From Lepisosteus oculatus (Eukaryota; Chordata; Actinopteri; Semionotiformes; Lepisosteidae): 64,000 bases of DNA. Shown piece after piece: positions 46,405 to 59,500 of the stretch. Under the pieces are notes generated by a model that saw nothing but the letters and a program-made list of their open reading frames with translations, did no database searches and was not told where the DNA came from. Location of the stretch: contig NC_090704.1 in the NCBI RefSeq assembly GCF_040954835.1, positions 15,278,001 to 15,342,000 of the forward strand, in the 5' to 3' direction. The position numbers and the translations under genes were made by a program. The first letter of the stretch is position 1; each line of letters starts with the position of its first letter.

Positions 46405-49400
46405 TTAGGTATCATCATCATCGGAGGTCTGGCTACTGCTCGTTTCGGACTCCGAGCCCTCGTCAAGCCCCACATCCAAAGTGCTTCTCCAGGGAGCAAA
46501 CTGCAGGGCCACACCGCGGGGCTTCAGTAGAACACCATTCTTCCCAAGGCCATTCTTCTTTAGCTATAGGTCACCCAACAGAGGAAGATGTAAGGTGTAA
46601 CGCAGCATTTTTCTACTATGGATTTATTATGGTTATGAACAAGATATCCCCAAATCTGTTGTGCGCTGTTAACATACTAACAGTCAGTTACTCGTCTTTT
46701 TTCTAAAACCTGCTCACGTTAGAACTTTATATGACCCATGTTCTTCTGTTCTCAAAACCTTACCACCTCAGGATTGAAGTACACTAAAGTATCACCTTCG
46801 TTAGGCCTTAATCATTTAATTTTTCATTCATATTAAGTCTTTTTGTTTAGTTATTTTTCCAAAGAGGCTTTCACTCACCTGCTCCGTTTTAGCCTGAAAT
46901 TCTTTCAGCTCATCCTCAGTTAAGGGCTGGAAGTTGTCATCATTCTCTGGGTACTCCTGCCAACCCATAGACTTCAATAACCTAACAGGAAACAGAAGGC
47001 AAAGAAGAACGCTTAATCTCAGTTCTTAAATTACAAAGCTGACAACCCCCTCATTTTAAAGCCTTTTAAAGCTTTTGCCTCTTCGAAATGTAAAACTTTT
47101 ACACTATTAAATTTAATAACATGAATTTAATTGCATGCATAAATCCAATACAATCAATATTGAGTCTGTCTTACATATTTAATTTAAAACAATATCAGAG
47201 CCCTTAGAGGTGCTATATGCACTGGAACTTATCCCAGTTTCTACAGCATTAAGTGAAGGCAGTGGATGTGACTCAAGTCTGTGTGACTAAACCCCAGATA
47301 TGCTGGTCCCTATTTGTTTTGCTCAAGGGTACAAAAGTAGAGTCTGCAACAGGGGACTCCAACCCACAGGCTACCAGCTTTGTTTTCATTACTCTAACCA
47401 GTACTCCACAGCCCACACACATTTTACACCTCTCCCTCTGTACAACCATGTAAGGGACACATGGGCTTAACCTGCGGAAATGTGAGGGAAGCAATATGAA
47501 GACTGTCATTATAAAAAAATAAAAAAATCCATGTTTGCCATGAATCTTAATGTTTTAACTTCAGTTTCTACAGTATCAATCCAGGATTTGCTAAACAGCC
47601 TTTTTCCAAAGCAGCCCTAACAAGAACATTAATAAGCACTACACATTTTTTCTCCATTCTTTAACAATATTCTATTTTTGTGAAAATCCAAACAGAACTG
47701 CTGCACTATGAACATGAGGATTACCTGGACACAGTGCAAGCAGAGCAGCAAGAAAGTCAATAGCTCATAATTTCTGACTTACTTGTTGAACGTACATTCC
47801 TTTTTAAAAAAAAACTGGCATCAGTGACTGCAATGTGTTTTGGCATTACAAAAACAAGCCTTGTTACAATTTAATTCCAAGTGTTTCTAGGTATTTATTT
47901 TGTATCTTCATATATCTAATCTATATATTTTAGAATATCTCAATTTTTTCCATTGGTTTTTCCTTTAACGTGTTTCCCATTTTGTGTACATGTTTACAAT
48001 GTCTTGTTTTTTTTAATTTGCTTAGGAAGCTGGTGAATCGCAGACCAGTGAGTAGCCATGAACCGTTTTGTATGGTAAACAGTGCCGGATCTTCTTTATG
48101 AACTAATATGCAAAGTTACCTTAATAAGAGATCAATAACATGGAAACACTATACTACACAAACATGAAATCATACTTAAAACAAATAATAGATAACATCA
48201 TGGATTGTTCTCCTACAACACAGGATAAAAGAAGCCTCATGCTTGAATGCATGTGTTTGTGAGAGAGCTACAGGATGTTACCTGTGCTCTGCTTCCAGGG
48301 AGCTGGACAGATGGTCAGTGTCCGAATCACTGAAGGATAAAGTGATGCCGTTCTCATGGCAGTGTCCCTCACTGTCCTCTTCCTTGGGTTCAGGTGTGCT
48401 ACTCTCACCCTGGAAAGAAGATCAAAACTGTGGTGACCTGGAAGGGCTTTGGCCATGGATTTCAGTATGAGTTAAGTGGTACCCCAGGAAAGCATCCTAA
48501 AGTCAGTATTAACAGCCTGTCCAGCATGGAACATAACAAGGGCCTGACTATCAATTCAAGTCTTTCCTCTGCCTAATTTCAGGGTGAAAGCTAAGTCTAG
48601 TGTCACGGTTAGGATTATGGGTATGACTACAATTAGGTTTAGAGATATGGATAAGCTTTAATTCCAAATTAGAACATAGAAACCAAGGACTTGGGGCTTT
48701 CACACAGATTCTCTGCACTTTACCTCTCCAGGTGCTCCAGGGCTGTGACAGGTGGGCAGCTCTCCATTCCTCTCGTCCTTCAACGTCCGTAGGAACTCAC
48801 TCTTGCGGTCAGTACCACGGCGCATCAGCTTGAGTCGCGAAGAAGTGATGTCAATAGGTGGGGTGGTGCTAGAGGGCATCTGGGGGCAGGAGGGAGGACC
48901 CATAAACATGACTGGACTAAGTGTGATGTTTCTAAAGGCATTTTGCAACCTTTTAACCACTAAAATTTATACAGCAGGGCATATTAAAAATACTACCACA
49001 AAGGCTAACTGCTGGCAGATTGGTAAATAGTGAGGATCATAGACATATCCTACAAAAAATTTGCCATTTATATCTGATGATCCATGGTGAAACAACGAGC
49101 ACCTAATGACATTTTTCTGGACTAAGATGGTGAACAGAATCCTTTGTGGAACGACTGCAGAAAAACCACAACTCCAGCCTGCTAGGTCATTAGGTATATA
49201 CCTTTTCCTTCACTCCAGGCCAAAATGGAGGAGCGCCCTGCAACATCTGTGCACCCACAGAACTCTCTAGTGTTTGGGTTACGTAAAGGGTATACAGTTC
49301 TGCCTGGCCCTGTCACTCGTGAGCTCAGAGCAGACATGGTGCCACTCCCAAGACAACAGTGAACTCAGCTACGTCAAAGGGCCGGGCTCTGAGTTTCAAG

Positions 49401-52400
49401 GGGGTGAGGGCATCTTCTGTAACAGGCTCAGTACCATGGACCCTCATTGCAGAAATCCATGCTTTGAGTCAGTTCACCTGAATTTAGATGGAACATTTGT
49501 AATGTACTGGGCAAAAAGAAAGAGCAGCAGGATGGAGGTCTGAGTACCTGGGTTAAGTGAAGCAGAACAAACAGGGAAATTAGAGAATTCACTGAAGGTG
49601 AAGTGGTATAAGTAAAATGGGGATGGAAGAAGATAATGGTTCTCTCTTTTTTGAAGCTCATTATGACAATTTAAAGTGTTTTTTTAGTCACCGAGCAGGT
49701 TTATTCTAATGTATATGAATGATGTGCAGAAGAGTGAAACTGGCACTGTGTTGGTGGATCCTCAGTTCTGTATGATAAGGGTGCTTCTCCTCCACTGGTG
49801 TTTTGCTTTGCATCAGCCACTTCTCTATGGCTCACGGCTCAGTTTTCATCTGACCGATAAAGTCAGCAGCAGGTAACATAGCCTCTGGTGGATTGCTTCA
49901 CTTAAAAGTTTAAAATAAATGGAGTAATCCAGTTTCAGTTCAGTGAGGTATCAAAATCGAATCACTACTCCACAGATTTCAATGAAACAGTCACAAGTCA
50001 AACATCAAACACAAAAGTATCAATCTTGAGAGCAGGATCAAATACTGTTTATCTTAGATTAAGAACTTTTCAGATAAAAGTAACTGCTGCAGCTACTACA
50101 AAATTTAAGAGTATCTGAAAGATTAAAATGCTGAGAATTCAATAGTCTTTGCAGGTACCATCTAGCAGCACAGGTCTGGCTATACTCTTCCAACACACCA
50201 GTCCAGCAATGGCACAAAAAAAATGGCTGAGGTAGTAAAAAGAAGGTCTTAAACACCATCAGATATCATTCGAAAACAGGGGAATACCATGCTCTTCTCC
50301 TGTTCCCCCTTATTCAATTACAATTCCTCCCTTGGCTGATACTGCCCTACCTCCTTGGGAGCTGGGTGAGGGGTGCTGCTGACCGGAGTCATGGGTTTGG
50401 TTACAGAGACAGGGCTGGTGAAGGCAGAGTCCCGGCCGGGGAAATGCGAACCCGGTTTAGTTTCCCTTCCATTGGGTTTCCATGGACCTGTCTGTGACAA
50501 AAGGAGAGGAAAAAGAGGAAATCAACTGACACATAGCAACCAGGATCGCGTGCCCCGAGTCTCTTGGAGGTCTTGAGCAACAGCGGATTTCAATGTATGA
50601 CTTCCTGGCGTATTTCTGATACAGAGACATTTAGGAAAAACAAACAGGGGTTTCAAGCAGAAAGGACTTCTACCTTAGCAGGGGCTGCAGCTGGCTTGGG
50701 TACCAGGTTCTTGTAAACGCTGGGTCCAGTGATGGGAACTTTGTTGCCATTGGCAGGGAGGGGTCCTGTGGTTGCAAACCCTGCAGAGAAAGCAGCACAG
50801 GGGTCTTCTTTTGAAACCTTCTTGATGACCAGCATCTTGGAAACTGTCTGCTTGGCACTAGGGGGGTTCTCTGGAAAGAGCAAAAAAGACACTGGACATT
50901 CACTCCATATACAAAACAATATAAAGGACTCAACTGGCAAAAGCATCATGGTACTGGTTGGTACGGTACTAGTTGGTACTACAACTGATGCGGTAGCACT
51001 GAATTTTCAGAGTCACAGACATATAAATCAATTCATGGCTCAAGCACACTGGTTCATCAACTACAACTGAATGACGTACAGCAGGCTGGAGGTTGCAGGC
51101 TCAAATCCCAGCTATGCCACTTCCTAACAGAACAGTGGTTTAGCAGAAATACAAGTGCTCAATGATAAGATGGTTTAATCTTGGTTAAACAAGAGGATTA
51201 TACATAACTATATTATAATAAATAGCTTTATTTCTGCAAGTATAGGAGCAACTCAGCACTCACCCCATACTCCTGCTGGAGCTCCCATTGCCCGCATCTG
51301 ACTTGCTGACTTTCCAGTTGCTTCTGGATTAAGAGAGGGCTGTTAAAGATAAATTATAGAAATGAGCAAAAATAAACATTAAAGAAACAATGTCAAATTG
51401 TTTTTTGAAAGAAACTTTCTTCCTGCGCATCACAACACATTTTTGGCATACTGTCACTTTCTGTTAGTTGTGTGGCTTGTGGCACCTAGTGGTCATACAC
51501 AGAACTGCATCCATTCAGACATCATGAGCACAACAGTACCACACTAGTCTAAAGGGCCTGAGTCCCCAGTCCGGGTTGGGAAGGTCTACCGTGTCTACAC
51601 AGCAACTGCACAAGAAGAGCTGGGAGAAACTGGTCCAATTAAGCCAGTAAGCAGCTGTTTCAGCTGAAACTAAAAACTGTAGACCTGCAGGCTCCCCAGA
51701 TCCAGGACTAGGGAGCCCTGGCCTAAAGGTTTGATTTGCTAGGAAAGAGATAAAAGTCAAATCACTCAATAGGTCAAAGACTTGCACCATCGTCCGCCAT
51801 GTCCTCCCTCTTCTACAGCGCAAGCATCATTAAAAGCCCAGCCACTCCCCTCACACAAGGGCAAATTCGGGATGAAGGATGGCACTCACAAAATCTTCTT
51901 CCACAAACTTCAGCTTCTCCTCCTTGCTGTCCTTGCGCTCGTCCCGGGCATCGGCAGGGATCTTGTCCTGGAAGGCAGGGCCCTTGCGGGGGTGGAAGTT
52001 GCCATTGCGCTGCCGGTGGCCCCCTGCCCTGTCCCGGTCGCCCCCCCGTTTCTGGTGGCGGTTGTGATGGTGCTGGTGGGGGTGAGACGTCACGACCTCC
52101 TGCCCTCGCGGCGTGCCGTGCCAGCTGGATGCCTCCTTCCAGCCCTGCCCGCCGACCAGCCCACCGTGGCCGCCCTTCGACACGCCCAAGTCCACGGAAT
52201 CATGACGGAGCAGAGACGGCTGCTGCCAGCCATCGCCTTAGACAGACGTGAAGGAATGACATTTCAAGACATCGGTTCAAGTGGGGAGCTGTGTCAGTGA
52301 GTGTAGGCTAGTAAGGAACAAGTAAAGGTTTATTCCAGGCTGCAAAGTAGACCACCATTTTGGCTGTTAAGACCTCTGTAGGGATAGTGGTTTTTGAGGC

Positions 52401-55400
52401 AGTGGCAGTGTTAGGTTTGTGCCACACAAAGTTTGCCCAAAAAACTCTATCTTGGTTCCATCTGACCACAAAACGCCTTCTGAAATTTTAGATTTTAGAT
52501 TACTCTCATGCTGTCTGGCAAACTCCAGATGGGCTTTGACAGGGTTCTTATTTGACTGATGCACCTTTACTCCACTCTCAGCCACTGAACTTTCACAAGG
52601 TCTTTCAAAGTGAGTGTTGGCCTCACGGTGACTCCAGACAAGCAGGAGGTTTGTGAGGGAATTCTGAGTTCTGAGAAACGGTCTTTTCTAGGCATTGTCT
52701 GGGTCGTATGATGCAGCTTCCACTTATTATTGAGCCAACAGTGCTCACTTTGATTTTTTGTATCCTAATTTCCTAACCTATGTATTTTTATCACTTTATT
52801 TCTAGAATGCTCTTTTTAATTTTTGTACCTTCCCTCCGGATTCACTGCCTCAATGATCCCTAAACAGACTGGGGTTTTAATCCAGTAAATGTGACAGGCA
52901 CTTCAATGGTACACAGGCAGAAGCCAATGGTAAGGTTATTATATCCTCGTTAGGGCAATTTCTTTCACCTGTGTAAACGTAGTGCTGCCAGAGCAAAGGG
53001 GTCTGAATACTTATGCAAGCAATATACTTCTGTATAAGGTATCTGCTGACTAAGTTTGTAATAAAAATACTGATTGGAAAAAGATATGCAACTATCATTT
53101 GCAATCCAGCAACATTTGAAAACTTTTAAAGGGCCTGAACACTTTGGCAAGTCGCTGTATTTAATAATTTCACCCCACCCCCAAATAGTGAAGTGTTGTT
53201 ACTTTTTAAGAAACAATAGGCAGAAGAGCACACACTGTAACTGTAGGTTAGTGTGGGGAGTCAGCCCCCAACACGCTGTCACAGCTGGTGAAGGGGGAGC
53301 AGGCCGAGCAGGAGAGCTGTACCTGCAGGGGCCCGAAGGGGCCCGTTGTTGAAGAAGCCATCAGAGGAGTTGTGACGGCGGCGGCTCACTGCCGGCCTCC
53401 CATCTCCACGGGGAAAGTGCTCTCCATGTTTCTCAAAGGTGGCTGAAGGGTACTGCAATGGCGATGGAAGAATATGGGAGAGGGAATGAGATCCTCCAAC
53501 AAGTGACAGGCTGCTAAACACTTGTTCCCAGCTAGGACTCAAACTCTCAGCCCTCCTGCACTCTGAGCAGACACTACAAGCCTGCTACAGGGGAAACCAG
53601 CCAATATTTTATAGTCCAGGTGGGTAGCTGCGTCAGCATGCGTAGGCTGCAAAGGAACAAGTAATAGGTTTATTCCATGCTGAAGAAAAGAAGAAAGAGA
53701 ACACAACGTTTCGGCCGTGGAGCCTTCTTCAGGTGTGAGAGAGACAGGGCAGTAGGCAAAGGTAAAGTAGCGGGAGAACAAAGGTTGGGAGGGAGAATAT
53801 TTTATAGTCATTGTCCGTAGAAATGTACAATACGCAATTAGAGGATATTGATCTGCTAACTAACTGATCAACCTTAACTGTAACTGTTGCTCGTGCAATA
53901 AGAGAAACAAAGCTTAGTAGCTTAATAGCTTTGTTTCAGACTGAAAATAAATGGCATTTTCCTGGTATCTGAATTTAATAAGAATTTAATAATTACTACA
54001 CTTATATAGCACTTTTCTGGACAATCCACTCAAAGCGCTTTACAGGTAATGGGGACACCCCTACACCACCACCAATGGGCAGCATCCACCTGGATGATGC
54101 GACGGCAGCCATAGTGCGCCAGAAAGCTCACCACACATCAGCTATCAGTGGGGAGGAGAGCAGAGTAATGAAGCCAATTCATAGAGGGGGATTATTAGGA
54201 GGCCATGATTGGTAAAGGGAAATGTGGCCAGGACGCCGGGGTCACACCCCTACTCTTTTCGAGAAACGCCATGGGATTTTTAATGACCACAGAGAGTCAG
54301 GACCTCGGTTTTACGTCTCATCCGAAGGACGGATTTTGTTCCAGTTTTAAGTGGTAAGGTTTTTTTATGCTCATTACATATTTTCATATCAACCCACAAA
54401 AATGATTTCCTATAGCAGAAGTGTCGAAACCACCCTCCTGAGCAGATAAAGTGTTAAGATCATGAAAACAGACTGTAGCAGATACCAAGCATCAACAAAT
54501 GACACACTTTGACTACACAACATTTTAATTCCACAGCTTAATCATGGAAAACAACTAAGTGAGAAGAAAAATAACCTTACATAGTGAGTTGTTAATATAT
54601 ATTACTTCAAAAGTGTTCGGTTTGATACTTTTTTTCATTTGCATTAAGCAGCTATACAAAATATACCACTAATGTCACAAATGCTACTGATTATTTAGCA
54701 TCTTAAAATTTGCTATTCGATAAGAGTGCCTGTGCTTTATATTGCAACAGTTTCAAATCTTGTTACAAGACACAGGAGATGGAAATATTCAGAATATCAT
54801 TTTGCTACAATACTTGATTCTCAAGAGCACTGTACTATTTCTCCCAGCCTGCAATATTGTGAAAGGAACAATGAACATAAGCAACTGCTGCCTTTGAAGA
54901 CTCCAATTTAATTTATTTTACTTTTCAGTACTACAAAGCGCACCTGGGGTCATTGAAACGGATGCACTACTGGCCGTCCCATTCATGTTCGTTTGAAGAT
55001 TCAAAGCAACAGATCCCATATCTCACTTCTGGGTTTTAAGATTTTAGAGTAGAGGTTTCTAATCCTGGTACTGGAGGGTCTGAGTCTCTTTAAAACTGCT
55101 ACACCTGAAGAGCTGTTACATTCACTCAGTTAAGCTAGTAACCATGTGTTTTAACTTGCCAAGAACTGTTGGAATGAAACCCTGCAACACACCAGTCCTC
55201 CAGAACCAAAACTGCCAAGTTTAACATGAATTAATGAATATCCACTGCGAGGTTAACCTAACTTGGAATAAGAACTGTGATTAAAACAAAGCTGTTAAAT
55301 AAAGACCTAACTTATTCCTGCTATTTCTAGGATAGAATCCGGAACAGTTCACTGTAAACAGGCATTGAGTGAGGGCAGACCATCTGCCTGTTTGGCAGTC

Positions 55401-56521
55401 ACCTGAAATGCCCCTACTTAGAGCACAAGCCCTGCACTGAGTGTAAATAATTTAGGTTTATAGCAAGGGTGCTAAGTCTACTCTTAACTGATACACAAAG
55501 GGAAGTTTAGTTTCTGGAAGTTTAAAAACTGTGAGAAAAACAAAGAACCAACTTGAAAACTGGCAATGCACAAGACAAAACAACTAAATATACAGTTATA
55601 ATATAGTGTACCTCCTTCATGTGAGACATTAGGAATATAAAATAAGACAGAAAAAAACTGCCTATCTCTATATGATCTTAAAGATTGTACCATCTTTTAT
55701 GTAATTTAGCATATTTGTTTGTTCAGCATCCTTGCCATTTTAATTGAGATGTGACATATTAAACCATGTTTAATGGTGAGAATAAATGGATATCACCTCC
55801 AATTACAATTTAAGGATCCTGAGAGAAACATTTAATTGCAGGGTGACATTCCCCGTCATTCGTTCTCAATTACCATTAAGATGTGTGCTTCCCGCACCTT
55901 CACTCATAGCTTCAAACCCTATAACCGCACACAAGACAGAACGAGGAAGTGTACACAGACTCCTTCTACCTGCCCACCTTCAACACATCATAAGCAACAC
56001 GGCCCTGTATCCGAGGTTTAGTGCCCAATGGGGGAGAAACAGATTTCTCACCACTGCACCGCCAGCCTTTAAGTGCCTGCGAATCTACAGGCGTTGCTCT
56101 GTTGCCAGGATCTGAAAGAAGCCTAATTGGCTAAGCCCACTCTAACTTTAGCAGTGCTCAGCCATTTTCACACAACTGCCTGTAGAATCAAAGTCACAGT
56201 CGGATAGTAACGTGACCCAGACTCAACATCACGACCTGGATCATCAAGCTCCACCTGCTTTCCAGAACCTGCACTGCCTGAGCCAATCGAGAGTCCCAAA
56301 TCAGGCATTCTTTGCCTAAAACAAAGACTTTTCCATTGCAGGAATTCCTAGTTTCACCCCATTGCTGCAAGCAGGTTCTAACTACACTCAAGCGTCCAGC
56401 AGTGTTCTAACTGTCAGGCGGCTAGGTCCAAGGTCATCGCAGTGTAGTGTGTGCTTCTCACCTTGGCGGGCTGAGGCGTCGAGAAGTTAAGCCAGGCAGG
56501 AACAAAGTCATGCTGCGCCAT
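46405..56521 (-). CDS. gpbp1l1: GC-rich promoter-binding protein 1-like 1 (vasculin-like)
   Basis: A nuclear protein of the vasculin family, thought to act as a transcription factor. Ten coding exons on the minus strand: 56521-56462, 53452-53323, 52236-51890, 51339-51264, 50870-50674, 50491-50351, 48879-48724, 48409-48282, 46981-46879 and 46563-46405, with matching phases, giving 498 aa (human 474). The start MAQHDFVPAWLNFSTPQ is nearly identical to human. Conserved blocks follow: FEKHGEHFPRGDGR, RRRHNSSDGFFNNGPLR, EEDFPSLNPEA, KMLVIKKVSKEDP, PSVYKNLVPKP, SAFTSPVSVTKP, TDRKSEFLRTLKDERNGE, SMGWQEYPENDDN and PLTEDELKEF. The protein ends in an acidic Ser-rich tail (SETSSSQTSDDDDT). Exon 3 has a His-rich stretch. 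A short upstream ORF precedes the start. The long introns contain a Tc1 remnant, a SINE and a Penelope-related unit. Confidence 0.95.
50976..51009 (+). repeat. 34-bp dispersed repeat, copy 2
   Basis: Second copy of the 43920-43953 sequence, same orientation. About 80 bases downstream is a B-box-like 'gttgcaggctcaaatcccag', so it may belong to a SINE. Confidence 0.55.
52310..52372. repeat. Penelope-like terminal module fragment
   Basis: Reads 'aaggaacaagtaaaggttta', 'ttccaggctgcaaag' and 'accattttggctgttaagac', the start of the module seen elsewhere, cut off where the Tc1 remnant begins. Confidence 0.5.
52373..53161 (-). mobile_element. Tc1-like DNA transposon remnant
   Basis: The minus strand encodes part of a Tc1-type transposase: VKAHLEFARQHESN and EGVLWSDGTKIEFFGQ, the latter including the second catalytic Asp region (LWSD). 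The rest of the transposase is lost. The right end (53120-53161, 'gggcctgaacactttggcaa', 'gtcgctgta') matches Tc1-type terminal repeats and abuts TA. The left end is missing. It lies in GPBP1L1 intron 2. Confidence 0.8.
53617..53795. mobile_element. Short Penelope-related retroposed unit, complete copy
   Basis: A 179-bp insertion flanked by a perfect 14-bp direct repeat aatattttatagtc (53603-53616 and 53796-53809). It starts 'caggtgggtagctgcgtcag' and contains 'ggaacaagtaataggtttat' and 'cgtttcggccgtggagcc'. On the minus strand it carries an intact hammerhead-like core at 53732-53709: CTGAAGA, a GGCT/GGCC stem, then GAAA. There is no coding capacity. It lies in GPBP1L1 intron 1. Confidence 0.8.
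53998..54350 (-). mobile_element. 5S-type SINE, long copy lacking the head
   Basis: Minus-strand copy running from the tail 'acttatatagcacttttctg', 'caaagcgctttacaggtaat' through 'gcatccacctggatgatgcg', 'gccatgattggtaaaggg' and 'gaccacagagagtcaggacc' to 'gtctcatccgaaggacgg'. The 5S head beyond 54350 is missing. It lies in GPBP1L1 intron 1. Confidence 0.8.
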
Positions 56522-56540
56522 TTAGGTCCAGTGTCTCCAG

Positions 56541-56567
56541 TCAGTGGAACGAGGCATCAAACCTCAT
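56541..56567 (-). promoter_or_regulatory. Upstream ORF in GPBP1L1 5' leader
   Basis: An ATG at 56567 opens an eight-codon frame (MRFDASFH) ending in TGA 19 bases before the main start codon. It lies within the same exon, whose acceptor is likely at 56576/56577. Such uORFs can reduce translation. Conservation is untested. Confidence 0.5.
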
Positions 56568-56576
56568 GGCCAGGAT

Positions 56577-59500
56577 CTGAACGGAGGGAGTGGGATAGAG
56601 AGGGATAAACACAATGTCATTGTGCTGCGGGAAGGATGGGAGGCATCCAGGGGTTCTTTCAAGATCAAAATCCAGTCTTATACTGTCCCAGGCAGCTATG
56701 GGTCCTGGATTTGCATCCATTCACAATAAAAGCCACAGGTTCCTCCCCACATGACTGGATCTGATCATATGTAGAACATTTCAGACACAAAAGACATCAG
56801 TTCCTTAAGGAAATTAAGACTACATGCTGGAATACAAATGCTAGTATCCAATAGTAACTATTATTATTCCTGTTTGAATTCAAATATTTTTAAGCTTTAA
56901 GCTTTTATGTGTATTTTTGTAGACCACAGAACAGACAGTTTTAGCAGAGGGTCGATTTTAGCAGACAAAACAACGTGCACCAATTTTGCAGATGATGAAT
57001 CTTAACCATATCAGAGTTAGCAGCAGAAGTGGGTCAGTATTAAATGCCACAAATTTACATTCTGCAGATTGGCTCCCCATGGGAATGGCAGTGAACAGAT
57101 TTAGAGAGTGAACTGGGGGAGGGTTAGACTAAGAGACAGATAGGAAAAGAAGACTAAATAAATGTCATGCCGGTGGAACAAATTCTTGGTAGGGTCTATG
57201 CCGGTGAGAGTTTTGTATCAACAAGTTACCAGCTATGGAACAAGCACATAAGGGGTTAAAAACAGCCGAGATCATTTAATAAATGATAGGAGAAATTCCT
57301 GTCTTACCCAGAGTCGTGGGCTCTGAAGTCCAGCACCCCTCTCTCCCTTCGTCTCAATGTTGTACAGAAGGAGAACTCCTGGGCGTTGTATATCAAAGAG
57401 ATCTGGTCCAGTTGCAACAGTGTGCACTGCACCCTCAGGACAACACAGCCCTTTGGTGGTGCAGGTAATGTCTTCCAGGATGATGTACTTTGGTAATGAT
57501 GCAAAAAAGACTATTTGGGATCACTCTGCCAGTTTAATTTCTAGCATCAATCCCCTTGTGGTGTCGACGGTCTCAGGGGGTAAAGAACTATGCTGATCTT
57601 TAACGGTGATCCAGATGAGTTATGATTCACTGCTGCTCTACTAGGATGATGTCAGTTTTTGTAAAAAAAATTTAAGAAAAACATCCAAGGTGATCTGCCC
57701 AGGTGTTGATGAGAAGTAGATTTCCCAGGCAAACCTACCCAGATGAACCCCTGCAAGAACCTAGTTTACAAAACGGTCTGAACTGCTTAATGGTATTGTA
57801 CCCAGTTAGTAATGCAGAACAAACCGTTCTAATATTGTAGCCAGTGTATGGTAGAGGATTAGCTCTCAGGGTAGCCTCTCTTCAACCTGAAGCACTGGAA
57901 GCAGCACTGTGTGCCAGCTCTAACACTGTACTACTCCCTTACCAACTCATCTTACTCTCTGCCAACACACATGCACAGAAAAAATATGGGGAAACAATTA
58001 ACTGCGGTACAGAAAATCCTAAAAATCGCTGTTCACCTCATTAAACTAGCTTTGCAGTCACTACAGGGAGAAAAGGGGGAGCTACTTTCATATTCACATT
58101 ACAATACTTGAACTAACTTGTAATTACAGCTGTTTCATTTTCGCTTTCCACTCAATGAGAATGACTATTTCAAAAGGAAAAAAAGTAATCTTTCTTAACA
58201 CATTCTAAAAGCAATGGGGTTGCGAAGTGATTTTTATGGCTAAGCTTTCAACAGTTCGCACATTACATACACTCCTCAAAGTGGAGCCTGATCACAGAAA
58301 ACTATAAGGCCACAATTTTTAGGCAAACAAAGAGGCTGCCATTTGTTTTCAGAAGCGGCAAAACACCAAGTTGCAAGCAGATTTTCCAGTGCATTAAAAA
58401 ATACAGGGTTCTTCACTTTCCCCTGGAAGGGCAAGATAAGCATTAAATAAGGAAAATACGAACATCTATAAGAACTCTTTACACCTGCTTAAAGAGTAGT
58501 TTAAGGGCAGAAAGGTAATGTGTACAATGTCTTTTTTAAATGTTGTTTAATGCAGACTATAGACCACTATGTAACAGCTCAAAATTCAACTGGGGTATTT
58601 TCTTCTGTCTCTATTGACTTCTTGTCTGGTAGTGCTGTCCTCGCGCTGGCTTCTCCCAAAGCAATCTATGGAAATAAAAACAGAAAGAGGTTAAAACAAA
58701 TCAGGCCCTAATTCCCTTAGATCAGCCTGTGCACGACACAGAACTAGAGATCTAATGCTAGCTGTAGCCTAGATTTTTCGGGTCATGAGGCCATGCCTTT
58801 CCTTCCTTAGCACTGGATACGATACTCTTGCTCTTCTATCGGCTTGTTAGGAAATGTGGAAACAATCCAACTGGCTTCTCTGGGTTCTGCCTGATAAAGG
58901 GATTTGAAACCGACAGAGCTACTTCTCTCCGTGAAAGTCAAAGTTTCAAAGGCCATTCAATTCAGTTCCTTAAATTTCTAGCAACTTAGTCAACTTAAAA
59001 ATTGTGCAATAACCCGAGTTAGTATATTGATCATTAGACAAGCCCCCCAGCATGGCTAACAGCCCTGGGCTTTTTTCTGAACAAGGTGGCCACAGTAATG
59101 CAAGTCTAGGCATTACGTACAGTTTTGGCTCTTGACAAAAGACTGGGAAGAACTGCTGTAATGGGGAAGTTTGGAGAGGACCAGTGATGCAAAATTATAC
59201 CCAAATTCCCCAGTAGGTCACTGAAAAGCACCTTGGTAGCTCACAGCAGCAGGAAACCCCCAGAATGTCATTCACTTGTAGCACGCCAACATTACACACC
59301 TAACGTCAAGGTTCTGAAACTGCTGCTCTCAAAGAATTCCAGCATGGAATAATAAATAATTTTCCTTTTAAACACATCACTGCATGCAGTACTTTCTGGA
59401 AAACAACCTAGGCACTTGTTTGATTTGTGTTAGGTATTCTACATGGTGTGAACCACAATGTCATGACAGGACTATGAATCCAGCCTGCACTGTGCTTCTT

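Noticed and set aside
51782..52300. 172-codon plus-strand ORF
   Set aside because: It is the antisense shadow of the GC-rich GPBP1L1 exon 3 (52236-51890).
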